Assembly: GCA_024235255.1 (NCBI GenBank)
Contig: JACKMT010000002.1
Span: 744,001 to 808,000 of the forward strand
DNA length: 64,000 nucleotides
DNA from: Chromatiaceae bacterium
GTDB taxonomy: Bacteria > Pseudomonadota > Gammaproteobacteria > Chromatiales > Chromatiaceae
Reading direction: 5' to 3'
In this document: positions 1-6,865 of the stretch, piece after piece
Position numbering within the stretch: position 1 is the first letter of the stretch
Layout: every line of letters starts with the position of its first letter
Program-made: the position numbers and the translations under genes
The notes under the pieces: model-generated
Told to the model about the DNA's origin: nothing
What the model saw: only the letters and a program-made list of their open reading frames with translations
The model's database searches: none

Positions 1-761
1 AAGTCGATCTGACCGGTGCGCAGTGCCGTCACATTGCCGACCGCCATTTTGGCGTGGGCTGCGATCAGCTTTTGCTGGTCGAGCCCGCCCGTATGGCAGG
101 CTCGGATTTTCACTACCGGATCTTCAATGCAGACGGCAGTGAAGTGGAACAGTGCGGAAACGGCGCCCGCTGTTTCGCCCGTTATGTTCGGGATCGGGGA
201 TTGACCGAAAAGGATGTCATCACTGTGGGTACCCTCGCCGGAATAATCACCCTGTATCTGCAGGAGGATGGCAGTGTAAAAGTGAACATGGGAGTACCCG
301 AACTGGAGCCGGCTAACATCCCATTTGTTGCCGAGCAATCGGCGATCAGTTATGCCATCGAAGTGGGCGCAGAGATCCTGATGTTGGGCGCCGTCTCTAT
401 GGGCAATCCCCATGCTGTCCTGACGGTGGCAGATGTCGACACAGCGCAGGTGGAACGTATCGGCCCTCTGCTGGAGCGCCATCCGCGCTTTCCCCACCGG
501 GTCAATGTCGGTTTCATGCAGGTCTGTTCACCGCAAAAGATTCGGCTGCGTGTATTCGAGCGCGGCAGCGGAGAGACCTTGGCATGCGGCAGCGGTGCGT
601 GTGCGGCTGTGGTTTCGGGCCGCCGGCAGGGCCTGCTGAGCGATACGGTGGAGGTAAGTCTGGCGGGAGGGGGTTTGCGCATTGAATGGCAGGGTCCCGG
701 ACAACCAGTCTGGATGAGCGGCCCGGCAATTCAAGTTTTCGATGGAGTGATTGAACTTTAA
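1..761 (+). CDS. dapF: Diaminopimelate epimerase, 5'-truncated by window edge
   Basis: Cytoplasmic PLP-independent epimerase that converts LL- to meso-diaminopimelate for lysine and peptidoglycan synthesis. The frame is already open at base 3, reading VDLTGAQCRHIADRHFGVG, so about 18 N-terminal residues lie before the window. Both catalytic cysteines are visible: the first in EQCGNGARCFARYV, the second in ACGSGACAAVV. The family-typical stretches FHYRIFNADGSE and SMGNPHAVL are also present. The C-terminus aligns to the end of E. coli DapF, so only the 5' end is missing. In E. coli and Pseudomonas dapF is followed directly by a DUF484 gene and xerC. Here those genes come 3.8 kb later, after a convergent PHA block. 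A strong hairpin follows the stop codon. Confidence 0.97.
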   Translation, partial: VDLTGAQCRHIADRHFGVGCDQLLLVEPARMAGSDFHYRIFNADGSEVEQCGNGARCFARYVRDRGLTEKDVITVGTLAGIITLYLQEDGSVKVNMGVPELEPANIPFVAEQSAISYAIEVGAEILMLGAVSMGNPHAVLTVADVDTAQVERIGPLLERHPRFPHRVNVGFMQVCSPQKIRLRVFERGSGETLACGSGACAAVVSGRRQGLLSDTVEVSLAGGGLRIEWQGPGQPVWMSGPAIQVFDGVIEL

Positions 762-773
762 GTGCCAAAACAA

Positions 774-802
774 CGCCGGCCGGAGGTGTGCTCCGGCCGG
801 CG
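774..802. terminator. Bidirectional hairpin between convergent dapF and phaC
   Basis: A perfect 12-bp G+C-rich stem (CGCCGGCCGGAG paired with CTCCGGCCGGCG) with a 5-base loop lies in the 60-bp gap between the converging stop codons. The T-tract is weak on both sides, so termination strength is inferred from the stem and the position. Confidence 0.75.
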
Positions 803-821
803 CTTTACTCCTGACCAACCA

Positions 822-2945
822 CTACTTTTTGATCCGCGATTTTGCCTGCTCGGGCCAGCTTGAAGTGTCGTACCGGCTGTAACCCGCGCCTTCGCTCAGC
901 AGCAAACTTTTTATCTCTTCGGCCGATTTTGCCGCCAGCGCGGCGTAACTGGCGATGCCTTTATCTTTCAGTACAGCCGCCAGTTTGGGTCCGATACCGT
1001 TAATTGCAGTCAAATCATCCGCTGCCTGGGAGGTATCCAGCGCCTTAATGGTCCAGGCCTTTTCTGAGATAGCTGCTTTATCCGCAGTTTGGATTGCCTT
1101 TTGCGCCGATGACTTAGAAGCAGTTTTTTCCGCCGTCGTTTTGGTCAAGGATGCCGCTGACCCGGCGCCGCTGCGTGCTTTAACATAAGAGCCCGGCGCT
1201 TCTTCAAGCACTTTGAATTTCCCACTTCCCGGTTTACGAGCCGCCACCATTTCTCCGCTCATAGGCGCTATCCAACGTTGCCATTCAGGCCACCAGGAGC
1301 CAGGATGTTTGTCGGCGCCGACGGCCCACTCGTCCGGATTCGATACCAGTTCATCGGTAACCCGGTAATCGTACTTACCCCCTTCGGGCGGGTTGATGAT
1401 CCCAGCGATATGCCCAGACCCGCCAAGAATGAAACGCACTGGTCCGGAGAAAAGCTGAGCCCCTGCATAGGTCGACTTCCAGGGTGCGATGTGATCCTCT
1501 ATGGCGGAAACGAAGCAGGTCGGAACATCGACTGTCGTAAGGTCGATAGGCGTATCGGCGACCGTCAGTTCTGCTTTGCACAGGCGATTGTTCAGGTACA
1601 TGTTACGCAGGTACCAACTGTGCATTTTGGCCGGCATGCGGGTGGAATCCGAGTTCCAGTAGAGCAGATCGAACGGACGCGGATCGTTTCCCAGTAGATA
1701 GTTATTGATGTAAAAAGACCAGATAAGGTCGTTGGCCCGCATCATATTGAAGGCACCCGCCATAGAGGAGCCTTCAAGGAAACCCTCTTTATTCATCCGC
1801 TCTTCAAGGCTGCTGATCTGCTCTTCATCGATGAACACCCCAAGCTCGCCCGGCTCGGAAAAATCTATCATGGTGGTGAAGTAGGTTGCGCTCCTTATGC
1901 GCTTGTCGCCTTTCTTCTTCATATAGGCCAGTGTAGTGCTCAATAATGTACCGCCGAGACAGTAGCCAATGGCGTTGAACTCGTTTTCTCCGGTAATCTG
2001 CTCGACCACATCAGTCGCAACCAGCACCCCCTCCTCCAGATAAGTGTCAAACCCGATGTCACTGTAGCGCTCATCGGGGTTGATCCACGAGATGACGAAG
2101 ACCGTGTGACCTTGTTCCACGAACCATCTGAGCATCGAATTTTTCGGCTGCAGATCCATGATATAAAACTTATTGATCCAAGGTGGCACCACCAACAGCG
2201 GCCGACGAAACACCTTTTCCGTGGTAGGCGTGTACTGAATGAGCTGGAACATACGGTTTTGAAAGACCACCTTGCCGGGTGTCACCGCAACATTCTTACC
2301 CAATTCGAACGCTTCGGTATCGGTCATCCGAATCTTCAGCTGGCCCCGACCATCCTCCAAGTCCTGGAGCATGTTCTTCAATCCGTGAACCAGACTGCCG
2401 CCTTTGGTCTCAATGATCTTTTGCAGTACTGCAGGATTAGTGGCGGCAAAGTTGGTCGGGGACATGGCATCCAGATATCGCTCTGTGAAAAACTTCACTT
2501 TTTCAGCAGTATGCGCATCAAGTCCTTCGACATCGGCGACCAGATTCCGCATCCACTGCGAAACCAGAAGATAGGACTGCTTGATACACTTGAAGACCGG
2601 CTCCTTGGCCCAGTCTTCGTGGTGGAATCGGCGATCACTCCGCGGTTCCTGGATCACCGGTTCGGCATCTATCCCCAGAAATCCCATCGCACTGCGCTGG
2701 TAAAGATGCATGGCGTTCTGCCAAAACTCCACGTTGACCTGCGCCAATTTCTGGGGATTCTGAATTGCGGTGGTAAACCATTCGGTATAGAGCTCTTTGA
2801 GATTGAACGGATCAAGCTCCAGCTGCTCATAGGTTTTGCTAAAATCGGTCATGATATTCTCGACATTTTTAAAATTTTCCAGCAGTCCCTGCGCCAGATT
2901 TGCTATATCGAGATTGCTAAGATCCAAATTGGTTGATTCACTCAT
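822..2945 (-). CDS. phaC: Class I PHA synthase with C-terminal helix-hairpin-helix tail
   Basis: Polymerises hydroxyacyl-CoA into polyhydroxyalkanoate at the granule surface. An alpha/beta-hydrolase core carries the lipase-like box GYCLGGT with the nucleophile Cys329, Asp484 in SAIEDHIAPW and His512 in GGSGHIAG, spaced as in Cupriavidus necator PhaC. The protein is 707 aa against about 589 for that enzyme. After the PhaC_N and hydrolase regions comes an Ala/Thr/Lys-rich linker (about 590-640), then a predicted HhH motif at about 642-681 (LTAINGIGPKLAAVL) of the kind found in DNA-binding proteins. I chose the ATG at 2945, with AGGA about 10 bases upstream, over an in-frame ATG at 2978 with no ribosome site. 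A phasin gene lies upstream on the same strand but is separated by a hairpin. Confidence 0.95.
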   Translation of the reverse strand: MSESTNLDLSNLDIANLAQGLLENFKNVENIMTDFSKTYEQLELDPFNLKELYTEWFTTAIQNPQKLAQVNVEFWQNAMHLYQRSAMGFLGIDAEPVIQEPRSDRRFHHEDWAKEPVFKCIKQSYLLVSQWMRNLVADVEGLDAHTAEKVKFFTERYLDAMSPTNFAATNPAVLQKIIETKGGSLVHGLKNMLQDLEDGRGQLKIRMTDTEAFELGKNVAVTPGKVVFQNRMFQLIQYTPTTEKVFRRPLLVVPPWINKFYIMDLQPKNSMLRWFVEQGHTVFVISWINPDERYSDIGFDTYLEEGVLVATDVVEQITGENEFNAIGYCLGGTLLSTTLAYMKKKGDKRIRSATYFTTMIDFSEPGELGVFIDEEQISSLEERMNKEGFLEGSSMAGAFNMMRANDLIWSFYINNYLLGNDPRPFDLLYWNSDSTRMPAKMHSWYLRNMYLNNRLCKAELTVADTPIDLTTVDVPTCFVSAIEDHIAPWKSTYAGAQLFSGPVRFILGGSGHIAGIINPPEGGKYDYRVTDELVSNPDEWAVGADKHPGSWWPEWQRWIAPMSGEMVAARKPGSGKFKVLEEAPGSYVKARSGAGSAASLTKTTAEKTASKSSAQKAIQTADKAAISEKAWTIKALDTSQAADDLTAINGIGPKLAAVLKDKGIASYAALAAKSAEEIKSLLLSEGAGYSRYDTSSWPEQAKSRIKK

Positions 2946-3140
2946 GGTCAGCTCATCCTCAATGCATTTTTTCGCCATGTCATGTCAATTTTTCAGTATG
3001 CGGACACGACTGATTATTCGGTTTCTGACCGGCATTCCGGCAAAACATATAACCAGAGAGTTCTGTCGGATGTGGCAATCACCCGGGAACAGACAGGTTT
3101 AGGCTGCGCCCGGTATCGCCTTTTCATCCTCATAAACAGA

Positions 3141-3177
3141 CTGGCCTCTCCTGCTCTGATATCACAGGAGAGGCCAG
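3141..3177 (-). terminator. Hairpin after the phasin gene
   Basis: A perfect 13-bp stem (CTGGCCTCTCCTG with CAGGAGAGGCCAG) and an 11-base loop lie 15 bases past the phasin stop codon, before phaC. There is no long U-tract. It may end phasin transcription or attenuate read-through into phaC. Confidence 0.65.
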
Positions 3178-3191
3178 GGGATTTCGCCAAA

Positions 3192-3662
3192 TCAGCCCAG
3201 CTTGCTGATCGCGTCCCTGATCTCCTGAATGCTGGCAAGAAAACGCTCGTTAATCTGTTTAACAACCGCCTCCTGGCTGCTCTTAACCAATTCGCTCAGT
3301 TCGGCGGAGTTAGCCAGTGCTTTCTCTACTGCAGACTGCACCAACTCAGCCTGCTTCTCAGCCAACTCTTTTGGCGTTCCGGATCCGGCCAGCTCTTTGG
3401 CAGCGTTGGTAGCATCAGCCATCGCCTGCTGCAGCATTTCCGACTGGCATTTGAAAAGCTCCTGGGTTCCGGCAAAAACAGCCTGGTTTGCGCTCACCAG
3501 TGCGTCCATATTCTTTTTCTGGGATTCCAGAAAAGCACCGCTATCAAAATTCGGCAACTGGTAAGCACTGAAGCCGCCCTGTATCTGCTTGAAGAACGCC
3601 TGCGGATCATAACCTTTGAGAAGACTGGTGAAGTCGAAAGGATTGTTTGTCTGAGAAGCCAT
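3192..3662 (-). CDS. phaP: Phasin family protein (PHA granule coat)
   Basis: A 156-aa protein that should coat PHA granules and control their size and number. It has no signal peptide or membrane segment. It starts with a Phe/Asn-rich region (residues 1-30) and continues as an almost unbroken amphipathic helix rich in Ala, Gln, Glu and Lys (about 40-156), including MADATNAAKELAGSGTPKEL, typical of the phasin_2 family. Length is usual for small phasins. The gene lies directly upstream of phaC on the same strand, which supports the call. A near-consensus sigma-70 promoter and TGC-rich palindromes lie upstream, as expected for a gene repressed by a PhaR-type granule sensor. No PhaR-like gene is in the window. 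The symbol is by family, not by a specific orthologue. Confidence 0.88.
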   Translation of the reverse strand: MASQTNNPFDFTSLLKGYDPQAFFKQIQGGFSAYQLPNFDSGAFLESQKKNMDALVSANQAVFAGTQELFKCQSEMLQQAMADATNAAKELAGSGTPKELAEKQAELVQSAVEKALANSAELSELVKSSQEAVVKQINERFLASIQEIRDAISKLG

Positions 3663-3707
3663 GATAGTTACCCTTAGTTACGCTGAAGTTGGTTGAACAC
3701 TTTAAAA

Positions 3708-3722
3708 TGCTGCACTGCACAA
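3708..3722. promoter_or_regulatory. TGC-rich operator candidate downstream of the phasin -10
   Basis: The minus strand reads TTGTGCAGTGCAGCA just after the -10 box, over the likely transcription start. It shares TTGTGC with the palindrome at 3770-3784. PhaR repressors of PHA bacteria bind TGC/GCA-rich sites near phasin promoters, so this is a plausible operator. Binding is inferred. Confidence 0.4.
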
Positions 3723-3733
3723 TACTGAATTGT

Positions 3734-3762
3734 ATTATCAGGACAACATGGGGTTGGGTCAA
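3734..3762 (-). promoter_or_regulatory. Sigma-70 promoter of the phasin gene
   Basis: On the minus strand TTGACC (3762-3757) and GATAAT (3739-3734) are separated by exactly 17 bases. The predicted transcript starts near 3727 and leaves a leader of about 65 bases. This is one of the best promoter matches in the window. Confidence 0.7.
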
Positions 3763-3763
3763 G

Positions 3764-3790
3764 CTTTTTTTGTGCGCCGCACAAAAAAAG
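3764..3790. promoter_or_regulatory. Perfect palindrome upstream of the phasin -35
   Basis: A 12-bp inverted repeat with a 3-base centre (CTTTTTTTGTGC, GCC, GCACAAAAAAAG) starts two bases beyond the -35 box. Its core TTGTGC-N3-GCACAA resembles the second TTGTGC site on the other side of the promoter. Its T-run also forms the U-tract of the terminator at 3788-3821, so it may have two roles. Confidence 0.45.
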
Positions 3791-3821
3791 CCGCACTCTG
3801 ACGTCTAAACTAATGCGGCTT
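3788..3821 (-). terminator. Rho-independent terminator of the 90-aa gene
   Basis: On the minus strand an 8-bp stem (AAGCCGCA with TGCGGCTT, 18-base loop) is followed at once by seven T residues. It lies about 125 bases past the stop codon at 3946. Confidence 0.6.
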
Positions 3822-3945
3822 CCCTATACCCCAGTGGTAGTGAACACAAACCGACAATCCCGATGTACCGAATTTCCATGCGCGCGGATCCCCTCCCATG
3901 CGTGCAGATCCGCTACGCGAACGCCGCCCCCGATATTGCCGATGT

Positions 3946-4218
3946 TCAGGCGTTGGCTACTGCCTGAGGATGCGTATCGACGAAATGCTTCAGTACAAGT
4001 TTCAGCGCAATCGCATGATGCTTGTCGCCCCGCTTCCTTGCCACCTCAATATCATCAAGAATAATCCGGCGGATCTTCGGCATACCGTCCTCTGTATGCA
4101 CCAAATAACTTCCCAGCTCAGCCGCGACTATTTCCGGAATATGCTCGTGCTCAGCTATCGCTTCTACTTCCTCTTCGGTCAAATCACAAAGACCGACACA
4201 ATCCTCATAGGTCAACAT
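3946..4218 (-). CDS. Conserved small acidic protein of unknown function
   Basis: A 90-aa cytoplasmic protein with no signal peptide or membrane segment. It is acidic in the first half (LTEEEVEAIAEHEHIPEIV) and basic and His-rich in the second (RKRGDKHHAIALKLVLKHFV). An excellent ribosome site (AAGGAGG, 8 bases before the ATG) and its own terminator show it is a real gene. It resembles short hypothetical proteins I associate with Gammaproteobacteria, but I know no function. Its neighbours are a phasin and DUF484-xerC, and it is transcribed alone, so context gives little help. A motif hinting at nucleic-acid or metal binding is not evident beyond two adjacent histidines. Confidence 0.75.
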   Translation of the reverse strand: MLTYEDCVGLCDLTEEEVEAIAEHEHIPEIVAAELGSYLVHTEDGMPKIRRIILDDIEVARKRGDKHHAIALKLVLKHFVDTHPQAVANA

Positions 4219-4308
4219 CTTACTCGCCTCCTTTATCTACCCCTCAGCTTAAGACTAGTGCGCTGCAACCGCTGACTAAAGAGAATCTTATATGATGTTG
4301 ACACTTCC

Positions 4309-4322
4309 ATGATCCATATCAA
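4309..4322. promoter_or_regulatory. FNR/ANR-like box upstream of DUF484-xerC
   Basis: ATGATCCATATCAA differs from the FNR consensus TTGAT-N4-ATCAA at one position. It lies in the 330-base divergent gap between the 90-aa gene and DUF484. No convincing -10 box sits at the spacing an FNR activator would need, so confidence is low. A TTGACA at 4298-4303 overlaps the area. Confidence 0.25.
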
Positions 4323-4546
4323 GCAACCGGGCTCACCCAGCCGTTTTTCAGGCTGAAAAGGAGCTTTGGTTAAGTTCTCGATATCGGCAATGACAACCAT
4401 AAATTTTCAAGTACGGGGGAGTAAGGTACACTTTCTCCAACGCGGCCAATCCTTGGCCCGAGATGTGGTGAAAATGGGGTGTCGACAACACAGCCCGTGT
4501 GGATAAGCGGAATGAAGATCTGCGTCTACGAGGGGAGAAGCGGAAA

Positions 4547-5227
4547 ATGAACCTGCAATCTGAACAATCCTGTGAAACGGAAAGCCGGGAACAGATAGTT
4601 TCGGCGTATCTCAGGGATAACCCTGACTTTTTTACCCACTATCCCGATTTACTGAGACAACTTGAACTACCCCACAGCAGCGGGGATGCTGTCTCGCTGA
4701 TCGAACGGCAGGTTAAGGCGCTGCGGGAAGAGACTGTCGGCTATAAACATAAGCTGGAAAAACTAATTCTTGTAGCCCGGGAAAACGAAGAGCTTAACCG
4801 ACGCCTGCATCACCTCACGCTTACCCTGATCGCAGCTGCTACCTTCGACGAGGTAGTAAATGCATTAGAAGATGAATTTCACGATGACTTCCAAGCTGAG
4901 GCGATGGAGTTGCATCTCTTTTCGGCGGCGCAGGCCGATCGCGAACTTAACCCTGATCTTGATGGATTCGGAACCTTTCTCGACGCCGGTGTCCCCCAGT
5001 GTGGGCACTTGCCCTACTTCAAGCTTGAGTACCTGTTCGGTCCGCAGGCAGAGCAGATACGCTCCACTGCATTGATCCCCATCAAAGCCCAAGGCCTACT
5101 GGGGCTGCTGGCATTCGGTAGTTACAGCGATCATCGCTTTCACCCTGAAATGGGCACCGAGTACTTGACGCGCTTGGGAGAAATCGTCAGTAAGACGCTG
5201 GAGGTGGTATCGGAACCCGGCCTTTGA
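4547..5227 (+). CDS. DUF484 family protein, xerC partner gene
   Basis: A 226-aa cytoplasmic protein of the DUF484 (YigA-type) family, function unknown. The N-terminal part has the family stretch VSAYLRDNPDFFTHYPDLL, followed by a coiled-coil helix (about 60-100) and a GAF-like alpha/beta domain ending in ALIPIKAQGLLGLLAFGS, FHPEMGTEYLTRLGEIV. I chose the ATG at 4547 because AGGGGAG lies about 10 bases upstream; a GTG at 4499 is in frame but unsupported. Its stop overlaps the xerC start, so the two are translationally coupled. In E. coli and Pseudomonas the same pair follows dapF directly, so this pair has been separated from dapF here. Confidence 0.88.
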   Translation: MNLQSEQSCETESREQIVSAYLRDNPDFFTHYPDLLRQLELPHSSGDAVSLIERQVKALREETVGYKHKLEKLILVARENEELNRRLHHLTLTLIAAATFDEVVNALEDEFHDDFQAEAMELHLFSAAQADRELNPDLDGFGTFLDAGVPQCGHLPYFKLEYLFGPQAEQIRSTALIPIKAQGLLGLLAFGSYSDHRFHPEMGTEYLTRLGEIVSKTLEVVSEPGL

Positions 5228-6135
5228 CAGCGGACTCTCAGCTGGCGCATTCATTGGCGCAATTTGTTCGCTATCTGCGCCATGAACGCCGCTTCTCCGA
5301 GCATACCGTCAACGGCTATCAGCGAGACCTTGAGCGTGCTTCCCAATGGTGCGGCGAGCACGCCATTCATCGATGGCCAAACCTTAGACAGCACCATGTA
5401 CGCGCCTATCTCGCCAGTCGCCACCGCGCAGGAATCGCCGGCAAGAGTCTGCAGCGAGAGCTCTCGGTTTTACGCAGCCTGTTTCGTTTTCTGATCCGCG
5501 AAGGGGAAGCTGACGACAACCCGGTGCAGGGGATCAGAGCGCCTAAGGTCAAGCGCCGCCTCCCGGCGACACTGGATGCTGACCAATTGGGACGGCTTCT
5601 GGATGTAACCGGCCACTCGCCCCTTGAGCTGCGCGATCTGGCGATGCTGGAACTCTTCTACTCATCGGGCTTAAGGCTGGCCGAACTGGTCGCCCTCGAA
5701 CTGCAGCAGTTCACGCCCGCCGATCCCATACTTGTGGTGACCGGCAAGGGAGCGAAAACCCGCCATCTCCCGATTGGCAGCATGGCGCTACTGGCACTAC
5801 AGCGCTGGATCAAGGTGCGTCCCCAGCTTGCTGCAGCGGATGAGACGGCCCTGTTTGTCAGCAGCAGGGGAACCCGTATCCATCCGCGATCGGTACAACA
5901 GCGGATAGCGCGCTGGGCCAAGACGAACGACGCTGCGCTTCACCTACACCCGCATATGCTGCGCCACTCATTTGCCAGCCATCTGCTGGAATCCTCGGGA
6001 GACCTGCGCGCTGTGCAGGAGCTATTGGGGCATGCCGATATCAGCACCACCCAGATCTACACTCACCTGGACTTCCAACACCTGGCACAGGTTTACGATA
6101 ATACCCACCCACGAGCCAGGAAAAAGCTGGGGTGA
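5224..6135 (+). CDS. xerC: Tyrosine recombinase XerC (chromosome dimer resolution)
   Basis: Site-specific recombinase that acts with XerD at dif to resolve chromosome dimers. It is 303 aa, the usual length. The N-terminal SAM-like core-binding domain (1-95, SEHTVNGYQRDLERASQW) precedes the catalytic domain with the R-K-H-R-H-Y set: Arg in SSGLRLAELVAL, Lys in VTGKGAKTRHLPIG, His and Arg in LHPHMLRHSFASHLL, His in ELLGHADISTTQ and the nucleophile Tyr in QIYTHLDF. The start is a TTG that overlaps the DUF484 stop (TTGA), which implies coupling. The gene is not next to an integron or phage, and its DUF484 partner supports XerC rather than XerD. Confidence 0.95.
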   Translation: MTADSQLAHSLAQFVRYLRHERRFSEHTVNGYQRDLERASQWCGEHAIHRWPNLRQHHVRAYLASRHRAGIAGKSLQRELSVLRSLFRFLIREGEADDNPVQGIRAPKVKRRLPATLDADQLGRLLDVTGHSPLELRDLAMLELFYSSGLRLAELVALELQQFTPADPILVVTGKGAKTRHLPIGSMALLALQRWIKVRPQLAAADETALFVSSRGTRIHPRSVQQRIARWAKTNDAALHLHPHMLRHSFASHLLESSGDLRAVQELLGHADISTTQIYTHLDFQHLAQVYDNTHPRARKKLG

Positions 6136-6168
6136 CCTCGCTTGCGTTGCTGGCAGCGCATACGAGCA

Positions 6169-6197
6169 CTTGAAATCGAGCCTTATTTGCCCAACCT
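6169..6197 (+). promoter_or_regulatory. Candidate sigma-32 heat-shock promoter of hslVU
   Basis: CTTGAAA (6169-6175) matches the sigma-32 -35 element exactly. After 14 bases, CCCAACCT (6190-6197) matches the -10 consensus CCCCATNT at most positions. hslVU is sigma-32 controlled in E. coli. The predicted leader is about 105 bases. Confidence 0.5.
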
Positions 6198-6307
6198 TGA
6201 TCGGTTAGAATCAGCTTTGGCAACAAACCAACTATTCAAACGTGAATTTAACAGGCCGCTTCTCTTCCGCAACGGCTGCAGACAGCTAGAATATCGAGGT
6301 TAACAAC

Positions 6308-6853
6308 GTGGAGCCACTCAGAGGCACAACAATTCTCTCGGTCCGGCGTAATGGCAAGGTGGTGATCGGCGGTGATGGCCAGGTATCCATGGGCAACACG
6401 GTGATGAAAGGCAACGCCCGTAAGGTGCGCCGGCTTCACAAGGAGAGTGTATTGGCCGGATTCGCCGGAGCAACCGCGGATGCCTTTACCCTGTTTGAAC
6501 GGTTTGAGGGTAAACTTGAAAAGTACCATGGCCATCTGACACGGGCGGCCGTGGAACTGGCTAAGGATTGGCGAACCGACCGTTCCCTGCGCCGGCTGGA
6601 GGCGCTGCTGGTAGTAGCCGATCGCAGCAGCTCGCTAATCATTACCGGAACCGGCGATGTGATTGAGCCTGAAGAGAGCCTGATGGCGATCGGCTCGGGC
6701 GGCCCGTTCGCCCAGGCTGCCGCTCGGGCACTGCTGCAGAACACCGAGCTTGAAGCACGTGACATCGTAGAGAAAAGTTTGGGTATTGCCGCCGACATCT
6801 GTGTCTATACCAATCGCAACCTGACCATTGAGGAGCTGGACGCCGAAGCCTGA
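6308..6853 (+). CDS. hslV: HslV peptidase subunit of the HslUV (ClpYQ) protease
   Basis: Threonine peptidase that forms a double hexamer capped by HslU and degrades regulatory and misfolded cytoplasmic proteins. The start is GTG at 6308 with GAGG 8 bases upstream. This gives a 6-residue leader (MEPLRG) before TTILSVRRNG, so the catalytic Thr1 is residue 7 and must be exposed by processing. E. coli has only the initiator Met in front. The rest matches family landmarks: GDGQVSMGNTVMKGNARKVR, AGFAGATADAFTLFERFE, TRAAVELAKDWRTDR and AIGSGGPFAQAAARALL. At 181 aa the length is standard. hslU begins 12 bases after the stop, so the two form an operon. Confidence 0.97.
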   Translation: MEPLRGTTILSVRRNGKVVIGGDGQVSMGNTVMKGNARKVRRLHKESVLAGFAGATADAFTLFERFEGKLEKYHGHLTRAAVELAKDWRTDRSLRRLEALLVVADRSSSLIITGTGDVIEPEESLMAIGSGGPFAQAAARALLQNTELEARDIVEKSLGIAADICVYTNRNLTIEELDAEA

Positions 6854-6865
6854 GCGTCACCTGCC

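Noticed and set aside
2106..2936. A 276-aa plus-strand frame antisense to phaC
   Set aside because: It mirrors the phaC codon pattern and has no conserved motif.
2982..3677. A 231-aa plus-strand frame over the phasin gene
   Set aside because: It covers a phasin, a hairpin terminator and a gap; it is a compositional shadow.
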